From: Stratiformator vulcanicus
Lineage (GTDB): Bacteria; Planctomycetota; Planctomycetia; Planctomycetales; Planctomycetaceae
Direction: 5' to 3'
Assembly: GCF_007744515.1 (NCBI RefSeq)
Contig: NZ_CP036268.1
Coordinates: forward strand, 5,164,202 to 5,228,201
DNA length: 64,000 bases
Shown: one piece after another, positions 19,327 to 26,490 of the stretch
Numbering within the stretch: position 1 is the stretch's first letter
Layout of the letters: every line of letters begins with the position of its first letter
Made by a program: the position numbers and the translations under genes
Notes under the pieces: generated by a model
Told to the model about the DNA's origin: nothing
Database searches by the model: none
Seen by the model: the letters and a program-made list of their open reading frames with translations, nothing else

Positions 19327-21630
19327 ATGTCCGACAGCCCGCTCGACAGCCCCGCCCAATATCTCAAAGGAGCCGGCCCCCGCCGCGCGGCCGCCCTTGA
19401 GAAATTGAACCTCTCGACCGTCCGCGACGTCCTGTTCAACCTGCCGCGCGACGTACTCGATCTGACCGATGTGAAGTCGGCCTCTGAGCTGACAGGCAAG
19501 TCGATCGAGACGGTCCGCGGCGTCGTGGTTGATCGCGACGCCCGGCTAATCTCCCGCGGCCGGTCCATGACCACCATCCTGCTCGACTCTGGCGGCGAGT
19601 ACGTTCGCGGCGTGTGGTTCAACCAGCAGTGGATTCTCAAAAAATACTCCGATGGCGAGCCGCTGCTCTTCAGCGCGAAAGCTAAGAAACGCGACGGCCG
19701 CTGGGAGATGTCGCATCCCAGAGTGCAACAGTTGGGGGAGGACGAGGCGGCGGAGAGTTTAGAGTTGAGGGGTGAGAGGTCAGAGAAAGAATTACTCGAT
19801 CCGCAACCCTCACCTCTCACCTCTCACCCCTCACCTCTCACCACTCCGCATGGCGAGGTCCTCCCGCGGTATTCGCTGGTTGAGGGCCTCACGATGGAGG
19901 CGTTGCGGACGATCTCGCGGGATGCTGTTGATCGGTATGCCGGTGAAGTCAGCGACCCCCTGCCCGCGACGTTTCGGGACGAAGCCGCTCTACCCGAACT
20001 CTCGGACGCGATGCGGGCGCTGCATCGACCGGCGACTGTCGCCGCGTTCGAAGAGGCGAAGCGACGAATTCTGTTTGACGATCTGTTCGAGTTTCAGATC
20101 GGCATGGCGCTGCGCCGCCGGGCGTGGACGGCGACCGACGGCTCGCCGCGCATCGAAACGCCTGCCAAGGTCGACGCCCGCATCCGGCGGCTGTTCCCCT
20201 TTGAATTCACGCCGGGGCAGAATCAGGCGATCCGGGAAATCACGAGCGACCTTGCCACGCCGCGGGCGATGCACCGGCTCCTTCAGGCAGACGTTGGTGC
20301 CGGCAAGACGGTCGTTGCGGTTTACGCGATGCTCTCAGCTATTGCGGCGGGGTATCAGGCGGTCGTGATGGCTCCGACAGAAGTGCTCGCCAATCAGCAT
20401 TGGAAGACGATCGACGCCGCCTTGTCGCGCAGTCGGGTCAAGCGCCGCCTGCTGACCGGCTCGCTGACCCCTGCCGAGCGCAAGCGCACGCTTGCCGACA
20501 TCGCCGAAGGGAAAGTCGACCTCGTGGTTGGCACTCAGGCACTGATTCAAGAAGACGTGACGCTTCCGCGGCTGGGCCTCGCGGTGGTCGACGAACAACA
20601 CAAATTCGGCGTCGCCCAACGCTCGCGATTCGCTCGCGCGAATGAGGTTGAGAGTTTAGAGACGATAGGAGAGCAAGCAGTTAAAGACGCTGACCTCTCG
20701 TCTCTGAACTCTCAACCGGAAGCGTCAGCTCCGCATCTGCTCGTGATGACCGCGACTCCGATTCCGCGATCGTTGTGCCTGACGCAGTTCGGGGATTTGG
20801 ACGTGACGCGGATCACCGATCTCCCCCCCGGTCGGCAGCGCGTCGTGACGAGCCGTGTGGATGGCAAACTGGGACGGAAAAAGGCATGGGAATTCATCCG
20901 CCAACGGCTCGCCGAAGGACGGCAGGCCTACGTCGTCTGCCCACGCATCGAACCGAACGGCGAGGACCTTGATGCCGCGGTGCCGGGGAGCGTGGAGACG
21001 GTGTTCGAGCGGCTTCGCATGAACGAACTGAGCGAGGGGTGGGGCGAGGCGGGAGATCGGACGAACAAAGACTCGCCCGCTCCCGAAGTCGCTCTGCTTC
21101 ACGGGCGGATGTCGTCCGATGAGAAAGACGCCGTGATGACGGCGTTTCGTCGCGGCGACATCCGGGTGCTCGTGACCACCACCGTGATCGAGGTCGGGGT
21201 CGACGTGCCCAACGCGACGTTGATGGTCATCTATCAGGCCAACCGCTTCGGGCTCTCGCAGTTGCATCAGCTCCGCGGACGCATCGGACGCGGTCGGCAC
21301 CAGGGGTATTGCTTCCTGCTGCCCGATGGCGAAACCGACGACGCGACGAAGCGACTGGCGGTGATGGAACAGACGAGCGACGGCTTCAAGATTGCCGAAG
21401 CCGACTTCGAAATCCGTGGTCCCGGCGACGTGCTAGGCACCCGGCAATCGGGGGGCATGCCGCTGCGCGTGGCTCACCCCGGTCGTGATTTGGAGCTGCT
21501 GATCGAGGCACGCCAGCACGCTTTCAACACCGTCGACTCTGGTGCAATTGACGCGGGGGCGTGGGACGAGGTCCGGCAAGTGGTACTCTCACGCTTTGCC
21601 GAAACACTGGACCTGCCGCAGGGCGGGTGA
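19327..21630 (+). CDS. recG: ATP-dependent DNA helicase RecG, with inserted repeat-coded segments
   Basis: 767 residues. RecG reverses stalled replication forks and processes branched DNA. An N-terminal wedge/OB part (YLKGAGPRRAAALEKL) is followed by helicase motif I ADVGAGKT (about residue 320), DEQH with HKFGVAQR, MTATPIPRSL and motif VI LRGRIGRGRHQGYC. It is longer than E. coli RecG (about 693). The excess comes from segments that look inserted: residues 140-175 from a quasi-palindrome at 19753-19846, residues 440-465 from one at 20646-20717, and a weaker one near 21031-21085. All keep the frame. They fall at linkers between structural elements, so the enzyme may still work. Confidence 0.93.
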   Translation: MSDSPLDSPAQYLKGAGPRRAAALEKLNLSTVRDVLFNLPRDVLDLTDVKSASELTGKSIETVRGVVVDRDARLISRGRSMTTILLDSGGEYVRGVWFNQQWILKKYSDGEPLLFSAKAKKRDGRWEMSHPRVQQLGEDEAAESLELRGERSEKELLDPQPSPLTSHPSPLTTPHGEVLPRYSLVEGLTMEALRTISRDAVDRYAGEVSDPLPATFRDEAALPELSDAMRALHRPATVAAFEEAKRRILFDDLFEFQIGMALRRRAWTATDGSPRIETPAKVDARIRRLFPFEFTPGQNQAIREITSDLATPRAMHRLLQADVGAGKTVVAVYAMLSAIAAGYQAVVMAPTEVLANQHWKTIDAALSRSRVKRRLLTGSLTPAERKRTLADIAEGKVDLVVGTQALIQEDVTLPRLGLAVVDEQHKFGVAQRSRFARANEVESLETIGEQAVKDADLSSLNSQPEASAPHLLVMTATPIPRSLCLTQFGDLDVTRITDLPPGRQRVVTSRVDGKLGRKKAWEFIRQRLAEGRQAYVVCPRIEPNGEDLDAAVPGSVETVFERLRMNELSEGWGEAGDRTNKDSPAPEVALLHGRMSSDEKDAVMTAFRRGDIRVLVTTTVIEVGVDVPNATLMVIYQANRFGLSQLHQLRGRIGRGRHQGYCFLLPDGETDDATKRLAVMEQTSDGFKIAEADFEIRGPGDVLGTRQSGGMPLRVAHPGRDLELLIEARQHAFNTVDSGAIDAGAWDEVRQVVLSRFAETLDLPQGG
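19753..19846. repeat. Quasi-palindrome of GAGAGG-type words in frame inside recG
   Basis: The left part has GAGAGTTTAGAGTTGAGG and GTGAGAGGTCAGAG. The right part has CCTCTCACCTCTCACCCC and CTCACCTCTCACC, an inverted, degenerate copy of the same words around a loop of about 20 bases. The translated segment is charged and Ser/Pro-rich and looks unlike RecG, with a PSPLTSHPSPLT repeat. The words also recur elsewhere in this window. Confidence 0.8.
20646..20717. repeat. Second in-frame quasi-palindrome inside recG
   Basis: Arms of 20 bp, 20646-20665 and 20698-20717, are inverted copies with one mismatch (left arm GGTTGAGAGTTTAGAGACGA). The loop is 32 bases. The segment lies between the DEQH motif and TATPIP. 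It uses the same GAGAGTTTAGAG word as the first recG repeat. The reading frame stays open and no stop is introduced. Confidence 0.85.
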
Positions 21631-21638
21631 GCCGGAGA

Positions 21639-21718
21639 GATAGGAAATAGGGGATTGGGGATTGGAAATACGCTGGCAGGCCTGTCCCTTACTCATCCCC
21701 CATCCCCTATTTCCTATC
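21639..21718. repeat. 24-bp inverted repeat directly after recG
   Basis: Arms at 21639-21662 and 21695-21718 are inverted copies with one mismatch; the left begins GATAGGAAATAGGGGATT. The words repeat inside each arm (AGGAAATAGG, GGGGATTGGGGATT). It begins nine bases after the recG stop and is not followed by a T-run, so a terminator role is uncertain. It is the intergenic counterpart of the in-frame repeats within recG. Confidence 0.85.
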
Positions 21719-21778
21719 GCCGAGTCGTTTTGTGGCACAACTGACCATTGGAGCTTGGATTTTCTAGCGGAGCGGGAC

Positions 21779-22240
21779 ATGGCTGAAGCACTCAGGGAAC
21801 TGTCGCTGAGCTCGTATCCGGAGATCGCGGCTGAGATCGAGCGGTTGGAGCGCGCGGGTTACCGACCGCTCGGGAAGTGGAATCTCGGGCAAATCTGCAA
21901 GCACCTAAATTACTACTTTCGCGGCTCGCTCGACGGCTTCGGCTTCATGATGCCCTGGCTGGCCCGCAAGTTCTGGGGCCGACCGCTGGTGATGAAATTT
22001 CTGGTCGAAGGCAGCATGCGCCGCGGCCAGATGACCGCCCCGCAATCGGTTCCCAAGGGCGAAGTCGACGATGCGGCGGAAATCGCAGCCGCGAAAGAAT
22101 TGCTCTCGCGGCTGGAAACGGCAGACTCGGTGCACCCCTCACCGCTCGCGGGCGAACTTTCTGTCGAAGAATGGAAGCGGCTGCACTGCATCCACGCCGC
22201 GCACCACCTCAGTTTTCTGGTGCCTGAAGAACAAGAATGA
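21779..22240 (+). CDS. DUF1569 (DinB-like) protein
   Basis: 153 residues. Contains LGKWNLGQICKHLNYYFRGS and, near the end, CIHAAHHLSFL. His residues in these places are the presumed metal ligands of the DinB/YfiT fold (four-helix bundle), which DUF1569 resembles. No known substrate; thiol-transferase-like chemistry is typical for the fold. The ATG at 21779 begins a natural N-terminus (MAEALRELSLSSYP). Its stop codon overlaps a REP unit (22239 on), so the repeat sits right at the gene's end. Confidence 0.8.
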   Translation: MAEALRELSLSSYPEIAAEIERLERAGYRPLGKWNLGQICKHLNYYFRGSLDGFGFMMPWLARKFWGRPLVMKFLVEGSMRRGQMTAPQSVPKGEVDDAAEIAAAKELLSRLETADSVHPSPLAGELSVEEWKRLHCIHAAHHLSFLVPEEQE

Positions 22241-22271
22241 GTGGCACGGACAACGTCCGTATCTCGCGCTG
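22239..22271 (+). repeat. REP unit upstream of RAYT, GTGG foot
   Basis: GAGTGGCACGGACAACGTCCGT: foot GTGG and a hairpin whose stem pairs CACGGAC with GTCCGT. It overlaps the TGA of the DUF1569 gene (22238-22240). The same unit recurs at 22952, 23121, 27653 and 39335. It is the first element of the RAYT flanks. Confidence 0.8.
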
Positions 22272-22283
22272 CTTCATAGCTCG

Positions 22284-22348
22284 ACAAGCCGCGCACGAAG
22301 TAAGCGGATCAACCCGTGCGATATCCGCTCACTTCGTGCGCGGCTTGT
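22284..22348. repeat. 26-bp inverted-repeat element, copy 1
   Basis: Left arm 22284-22309 begins ACAAGCCGCGCACGAAGTAA. Right arm 22323-22348 is its inverted copy with one mismatch. The loop is 13 bases. An exact relative lies at 56876-56947 and a solo arm at 35416-35441. It lies between two REP units upstream of the RAYT. Confidence 0.9.
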
Positions 22349-22374
22349 ATTCGTTGACCTTTCTGACTTCGCTC

Positions 22375-22424
22375 AATGCTCTTGCGGCTGCGCCGCCCGG
22401 ACGGTGTCCGGGCCACACGAGGAG
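22375..22424 (-). repeat. REP unit (inverse orientation) just before RAYT start
   Basis: Two hairpins, GCGGCTGCGCCGC and CCGGACGGTGTCCGG, followed by GCCAC, which is the complement of the GTGG foot. The unit is the mirror of the GTGG-footed REPs. The ribosome-binding site GAGGAG of the RAYT gene begins about three bases past its end, so a folded REP could influence translation. Confidence 0.8.
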
Positions 22425-22433
22425 TTGCTAATT

Positions 22434-22943
22434 ATGCCGGTTTCTAGACGCATTATTGATGACCGGCTCTACGTTCACTTCGTGACGTTTTCTTGCTACC
22501 GGCGTCGGATGCTGCTCGATGCCGACCGATCGAAGCGCATCGTTCTAGGGTGTCTGCATTCCGAAATGCAGCGACAGGCGGCGAAGTGCGTGGGATTCGT
22601 GTTGATGTCGAACCATGTTCACTTTCTGCTCTGGTTCGATGTGACGGACCAGCTCTCACATTTCTTGAAGGATTGGAAGCGGAACAGTTCATCGGAGCTC
22701 GCGACGTTCCTGCGGCGGACTGAATATGGAAAGTCGATTCCTCCCAGTGACCCGATTTGGACGCCGCGGTACTACGCCTTCGAAATTGAGACCACGGGAG
22801 TGCTTGAGCAGAAGCTGAATTACATCCACGACAATCCTGTTCGGGCAGGGATGGTCTCCCGACAGGCCGATTATCGGTGGAGTTCGGCGCGCTGGTACGA
22901 ACGGCGAGAGGATGTCGGTATCCCAATCTCGTGGACTGACTGA
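22434..22943 (+). CDS. REP-associated tyrosine transposase (RAYT, Y1 family)
   Basis: 169 residues, single-domain HUH-type nuclease related to IS200/IS605 transposases. The conserved HUH appears as SNHVHFLLWF, and the usual opening RLYVHFVTFSCYRRR is present. The catalytic Tyr lies in the C-terminal helix region near LNYIHDNPVRAGMV (family motif Y-x-x-x-NP). RAYTs act on REP hairpins and recognise a tetranucleotide at their foot. It is surrounded by such REPs on both sides, so the unit looks like a complete REPtron. ATG 22434 has a strong GAGGAG seven bases upstream. Mobility of the family is generally limited; activity here is inferred only. Confidence 0.9.
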   Translation: MPVSRRIIDDRLYVHFVTFSCYRRRMLLDADRSKRIVLGCLHSEMQRQAAKCVGFVLMSNHVHFLLWFDVTDQLSHFLKDWKRNSSSELATFLRRTEYGKSIPPSDPIWTPRYYAFEIETTGVLEQKLNYIHDNPVRAGMVSRQADYRWSSARWYERREDVGIPISWTD

Positions 22944-23270
22944 ATAAATCAGAGTGGCACGGACAACGTCCGTGTCGCGCAGCGACCAGAGCACTCAGCT
23001 CACCATTTCGAGCTTGTCGGGGCGCTGACCACAATCGAAAGAGTCAGCTGAATGCTCTTGCGGCTGCGCCGCCCGGACGATGTCCGGGCCACACGAGGAA
23101 TTGATTGACTGAATAGACCAGAGTGGCACGGACACCGTCCGTGTCGCGCAGCGACCAGAGCACTCAGCTCACTGTTTCGAGCTTGTCGGGGCGCTGACCA
23201 TTATCGAAAAAGTCAGCTGAATGCTCCCGCGGCTGCGCCGCCGGGACGATGTCCGGGCCACACCGGCAAA
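22933..23270. repeat. Tandem duplication of a 169-bp REP-pair unit after RAYT
   Basis: Copies at 22933-23101 and 23102-23270. Each contains the last bases of the RAYT gene (TGACTGAAT), a GTGG-foot REP (GTGGCACGGAC...GTCCGTG then GTCGCGCAGCGAC), a spacer with GAGCTTGTCGGGGCGCTGACC, and an inverse REP (GCGGCTGCGCCGC, CCGG...TCCGGGCCAC). The two differ at scattered bases, such as ACAACG versus ACACCG, so the duplication is not brand new. Confidence 0.85.
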
Positions 23271-23300
23271 AAATTATTCGAAAAGCGCCAACGTTCCAAG

Positions 23301-23312
23301 ACGACCGGTCGT
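23301..23312. promoter_or_regulatory. Putative TetR operator, copy 1
   Basis: Perfect 12-bp palindrome ACGACCGGTCGT, 22 bases upstream of the TetR start codon. The 12-base AGACGACCGGTC string that begins two bases earlier is repeated before the thioredoxin gene. The position suits autorepression by the adjacent TetR regulator. Confidence 0.7.
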
Positions 23313-23334
23313 ACTAGAGGCAGGAGACAAAATC

Positions 23335-23928
23335 ATGGCACGACCCAGACTCAGTGACGACAAGCGGCGGGAATTAATCGACCGGGGAGCACAGTTGCTT
23401 CTCAGCGGCGGATTCCACGGCACGGGGCTCAAGACGCTGCTCGACGACGTCGGCGTGCCCAAGGGCTCGTTCTACAACTATTTCGAAAGCAAAGAGCACT
23501 TCGGGGCCGAGGTCATCCGTGAAGTTGGTCGACGATCGGTCGAGAAGCTGCGGGCCCAAGTCGAACGCTTTCGCGACGGCATTTCGGGCTTGCGGGCGTT
23601 CTTTCGCGAACAAATTCGGGGCTATGAAGCCAATCCCTGCCACGGCGGATGCCTTCTGGGCGCAATGGGGAACGAAATTGCGGGCGAAAGTAAGCTGTGC
23701 CGGGAAGCCCTCGCCGCTCGCTTCTGTGACTTCGAGGAGACGTTGGCCAAGGGCATCGCGAAGGCACAGGCGGCCGGCAAGGTCCGAGAAGACCTCTCCG
23801 CTGAGGTACTCGGTCGGGCGATTTTTGCCGCGTGGGAGGGCGCGTTGATCCGGATGAAAGTCGCCGGTTCGACGGCTCCGCTGACCGAGTTCGAAACCGT
23901 TTTTCTGAAAGGCTTCTTGGCAAAATAG
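23335..23928 (+). CDS. TetR/AcrR family transcriptional repressor
   Basis: 197 residues. The N-terminal helix-turn-helix reads GFHGTGLKTLLDDVGVPKGSFYNYF (residues 26-50), the hallmark of the family. The ligand domain contains NPCHGGCLLGAMGNE near residue 100, with closely spaced Cys residues. That region resembles NemR/AcuR-type regulators that sense electrophiles through Cys, but the analogy is mine. ATG 23335 has AGGAG eight bases upstream. A perfect palindrome overlaps its promoter region, and a matching site lies before the thioredoxin gene, so it probably controls both itself and the next two genes. The REP tandem ends only about 65 bases upstream. Confidence 0.92.
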   Translation: MARPRLSDDKRRELIDRGAQLLLSGGFHGTGLKTLLDDVGVPKGSFYNYFESKEHFGAEVIREVGRRSVEKLRAQVERFRDGISGLRAFFREQIRGYEANPCHGGCLLGAMGNEIAGESKLCREALAARFCDFEETLAKGIAKAQAAGKVREDLSAEVLGRAIFAAWEGALIRMKVAGSTAPLTEFETVFLKGFLAK

Positions 23929-23956
23929 ACGAGGCATTCTTTTTTAGGTCGCATTT

Positions 23957-23972
23957 GTAGACGACCGGTCAC
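23957..23972. promoter_or_regulatory. Putative TetR operator, copy 2
   Basis: GTAGACGACCGGTCAC shares AGACGACCGGTC with the first operator; only the last bases of the second half-site differ. It lies 28 bases after the TetR stop and about 29 before the thioredoxin ATG, where a promoter for the thioredoxin gene would be. Confidence 0.65.
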
Positions 23973-24000
23973 TTTTTTACCTGAACGAAAGAGAGAAACC

Positions 24001-24342
24001 ATGGCTGCCACAACTTCCAAAGCAACCAGGACATTGACCGACGAGAACTTCCAACGGGAAGTCGAGGACGCTCAGCAACCGGTGCTGGTCGACGTGTGGG
24101 CCGAGTGGTGCGGCCCCTGTCGCCTCGTCGGGCCAGTGATCGACGAGGTCGCCGAACAGTTCGCGGGCCGCGCCGTCGTCGGAAAACTCGACGCCGATGC
24201 TAATCCGCAAACGGCGGCATCGCTGAAGGTCAGCGCCCTGCCGACGGTCCTGGTCTATCGGGACGGCGAGGTCATCGATCGCATCATCGGCGTGCAGAGC
24301 AAGGACCGTTACGCGGGGGCCTTGCAAAAGGCGCTCGGCTGA
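24001..24342 (+). CDS. trxA: Thioredoxin
   Basis: 113 residues. The active site WCGPC is preceded by VDVWAEWCGPCRLVGPVIDEV, and the cis-Pro segment SALPTVLVYRDGEV follows, so all functional parts are present. Reduces disulfides in the cytoplasm with electrons from thioredoxin reductase, which is not in this window. It lies 72 bases after the TetR gene with a likely operator between them, and 106 bases before an AhpD-like gene. The cluster suggests an inducible thiol-repair response. ATG 24001 has GAGAGAAAC upstream. It is probably an accessory thioredoxin, because of the regulatory setting; that is inference. Confidence 0.95.
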   Translation: MAATTSKATRTLTDENFQREVEDAQQPVLVDVWAEWCGPCRLVGPVIDEVAEQFAGRAVVGKLDADANPQTAASLKVSALPTVLVYRDGEVIDRIIGVQSKDRYAGALQKALG

Positions 24343-24376
24343 TCGGTACCGCCGCAGTCCGGTTTGTTTCTTCGAA

Positions 24377-24399
24377 GCCGGCGGCCAGTCGCCGCCGGC
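24377..24399. other. GC-rich hairpin between trx and AhpD-like gene
   Basis: 9-bp perfect stem GCCGGCGGC / GCCGCCGGC with loop CAGTC. No T-run follows, so a classical terminator is not shown. It could stabilise the upstream message or partly separate expression of the two genes. Confidence 0.6.
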
Positions 24400-24448
24400 C
24401 TCATCCGGCTGAATTTTCACTGCAATTTCCGCCTTAAGGACTCTGACA

Positions 24449-25018
24449 ATGGCTGATTTCATCCGACACACTCATGACACCGTTTCTGACGCCGGCCAGG
24501 CGGCCTTCCAGAAGGCCGAGCAGACGTGGGGCATGATCCCCAATCTGATTCGATTCCAAGCCGAGGCCCCGGCGGTGGCTGATGCCTACATGACGATGCA
24601 CGGCATCTTTTCGAAGCAGACGTCGTTCAGCCCGACGGAGCAGCAGGTCGTCCTGATGACGTCAAACTTTGAAAACGACTGCCACTACTGCATGGCCGCT
24701 CATTCCATGATTGCTGAGAAAAACGGAATGCCGGAGGACGTGCTCCGAGCGCTTCGCGAAGCAACGCCGATTGCCGATCCGAAATTGGAGGCGCTGCGCG
24801 AGTTCAGCCGGAAAGTCGTCGTGAACCGCGGCTGGGTTGAGGAGGCAGACATCAGCGATTTCCTCGACGCCGGCTGGACCAAGCAGCAGGTGCTGGAGGT
24901 GATCCTTGGGGTCAGTTTCAAGGTCCTGAGTAACTACACCAACCACGTCGTTGAAACTCCGGTGGATAAACCCTTCGAAGGGCACGCGTGGACGAAACCG
25001 GTCGACGCGGCGGTCTAA
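24449..25018 (+). CDS. Carboxymuconolactone decarboxylase/AhpD-like protein
   Basis: 189 residues. Alkylhydroperoxidase D family: the conserved DCHYCMAAHSMIAEK near residue 75 contains CxxC and the downstream His. In AhpD these Cys residues reduce peroxiredoxins or peroxides. The trailing TPIADPKLEALREFSRKVV is also family-typical. The neighbour thioredoxin could supply reducing equivalents. It lies 106 bases downstream of trx and probably belongs to the same TetR-controlled cluster. No operator copy was seen right before this gene. The precise substrate is uncertain, as most family members are uncharacterised. Confidence 0.88.
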   Translation: MADFIRHTHDTVSDAGQAAFQKAEQTWGMIPNLIRFQAEAPAVADAYMTMHGIFSKQTSFSPTEQQVVLMTSNFENDCHYCMAAHSMIAEKNGMPEDVLRALREATPIADPKLEALREFSRKVVVNRGWVEEADISDFLDAGWTKQQVLEVILGVSFKVLSNYTNHVVETPVDKPFEGHAWTKPVDAAV

Positions 25019-25409
25019 CCGTCGACTCGCCGTGGTTACGACAAACGGCAGAGGAGCCGGATCGCGACGCGCGATTCGGCTCTTGCCGTCTGAAGCGTTC
25101 CCCATTGGGAAAAAATCGGGATTGGTCGCAGATCGACCCATCAGCGATTGTGAATATGGGCTAATTTTTCAAGTGACGACCCTCGCAGAGGATTCAGCCT
25201 TCCCCCGATGCAAAGATTTCATTAACGTCCGCTGCCTTCCTGATTCTCCCCGGCGAATATCTCTTTAAACGGTTATTCCATAACGCTTTGCAACGCGACA
25301 CACTCCGTTGTAACGCCGACCGGCCGTTTCCCGCCACGTTGTAAATTCAGCAATAACCCTAAGAGGTTTCCTCGACATATCATCAATTGTTGATCTATAA
25401 TTGGATGTT
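25019..25409. other. Long intergenic region upstream of glucanase-like gene
   Basis: About 390 bases. The end contains a promoter-like pair (see next entry). The first 250 bases show no hairpin or gene I can support. AT content rises toward the downstream gene. Confidence 0.45.
25372..25401 (+). promoter_or_regulatory. Candidate sigma-70-type promoter with leaderless start
   Basis: TCGACA at 25372-25377 and a perfect TATAAT at 25396-25401 are separated by 18 bases. The likely transcription start is near 25408, almost on the ATG at 25410, leaving no room for a ribosome-binding site. This suggests a leaderless message. Confidence 0.6.
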
Positions 25410-26393
25410 ATGAACGCCGCACTCCTCCTCACAGTTGCCCTCACCGCATCGCCGGCGACCGACTACGGGTCGCTATTCGAGCGGATGACGCACGCCAACG
25501 GCCTCGTTCAAGATCGGCTGACCGATCGTGAAACGGTGAGCTGTGCCGCAACCGGTTTCGTTGCCTACGGGTCCGCCATGCTCGTGGAGCAGGGTGCGGC
25601 CGATCGCGACGAAGTGCTGGATCGGCTCCGCCGAGGGTTTCGTACGACCGTTCATGCCAACCCGGCCCGCAATCGCGGCTGGTTGGCACACTTTACGGAT
25701 AGCGCGGGACGACCGAAGCCGTATTCCGAAATCTCCACGATCGACACCGCGATCTTCTATTCCGGCTATCTGCGAGCCGCTGAAATTCTCGGCGATCGGG
25801 AATTCGTCACCGAAGTACAGACCTATTTGGGTCAGATCGACGTCGACTGGATGATGCGCGACGGTTATTTCGTCCACGGTTTCTTCTGGCCGGAACAGGC
25901 CGACCATCCGCGCTGGATCAATCACAACTGGAACGACTCGTCCGAAGGGGCGATTCTGTACCACCTGTTCAATCGACCGTTCGAACCTCAGGTCGTGCGG
26001 TATGACTTCCCACTATTCGTGTATTGCTATCCGCTTTGCTTCTTCGACGATGCTCGCTACGAGGGATACCTCACGAAGGCGATCGACTACCAAACGCGGA
26101 CGTTCGGCTATTGCGGCGTGACCGCAACAGACGGGCCCGACGGCTACGTCGTCGACAGCACCGACGTCGTCTCGCCCCTGCTGCTCGGTTCGCTGGCCGG
26201 GAAATATCCCGCGGCGCAAAAAACCCTCAGCGACCTCCGCCTCGATCCGAAAGCTCCGGCCGTTCACCTGTCGACCGGTTGGTCGTCGAAGGACCCGATC
26301 GCGATCGACATTGCCAGTGCTCTGATTCTACGGCACCGCCTCGAAGCGCAACGCCGCAAAGAGGCGGCTTCGCGAGTCGACACGACGGGCTGA
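25410..26393 (+). CDS. Secreted glucanase/glycoamylase-like protein
   Basis: 327 residues with a short hydrophobic start (MNAALLLTVALTASPATDY) suggesting export. The core motif SEISTIDTAIFYSGYLRAAEI resembles the E-ISTIDTA-L-AG pattern of glycoamylase-like (alpha/alpha)6 barrels, as in beta-1,2-glucan hydrolases. More aromatic and Asp-rich helices follow (INHNWNDSSEGAILYHLF, TDGPDGYVVDSTDVVSP). Domain assignment is by motif memory, so moderate only. The ATG at 25410 gives a better N-terminus than an upstream TTG. A TATAAT box sits directly upstream. The gene is not in an operon with its neighbours. Confidence 0.6.
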   Translation: MNAALLLTVALTASPATDYGSLFERMTHANGLVQDRLTDRETVSCAATGFVAYGSAMLVEQGAADRDEVLDRLRRGFRTTVHANPARNRGWLAHFTDSAGRPKPYSEISTIDTAIFYSGYLRAAEILGDREFVTEVQTYLGQIDVDWMMRDGYFVHGFFWPEQADHPRWINHNWNDSSEGAILYHLFNRPFEPQVVRYDFPLFVYCYPLCFFDDARYEGYLTKAIDYQTRTFGYCGVTATDGPDGYVVDSTDVVSPLLLGSLAGKYPAAQKTLSDLRLDPKAPAVHLSTGWSSKDPIAIDIASALILRHRLEAQRRKEAASRVDTTG

Positions 26394-26490
26394 GCACCTT
26401 CGGTTTCGATTTAGGAATTTGAATCGGTCCGGCGCTCCCCACTTTCCCTGTCTCGCGCTATCCTTTCGCATCACGCGAGAGAGAGCATAG

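Noticed and set aside
22453-23034. 193-residue antisense frame over the RAYT
   Set aside because: The RAYT on the plus strand has its HUH motif and conserved end. The antisense protein has none.
24377-24399. Rho-independent terminator after thioredoxin
   Set aside because: The hairpin is strong but no T-run follows, and the AhpD-like gene continues on the same strand.
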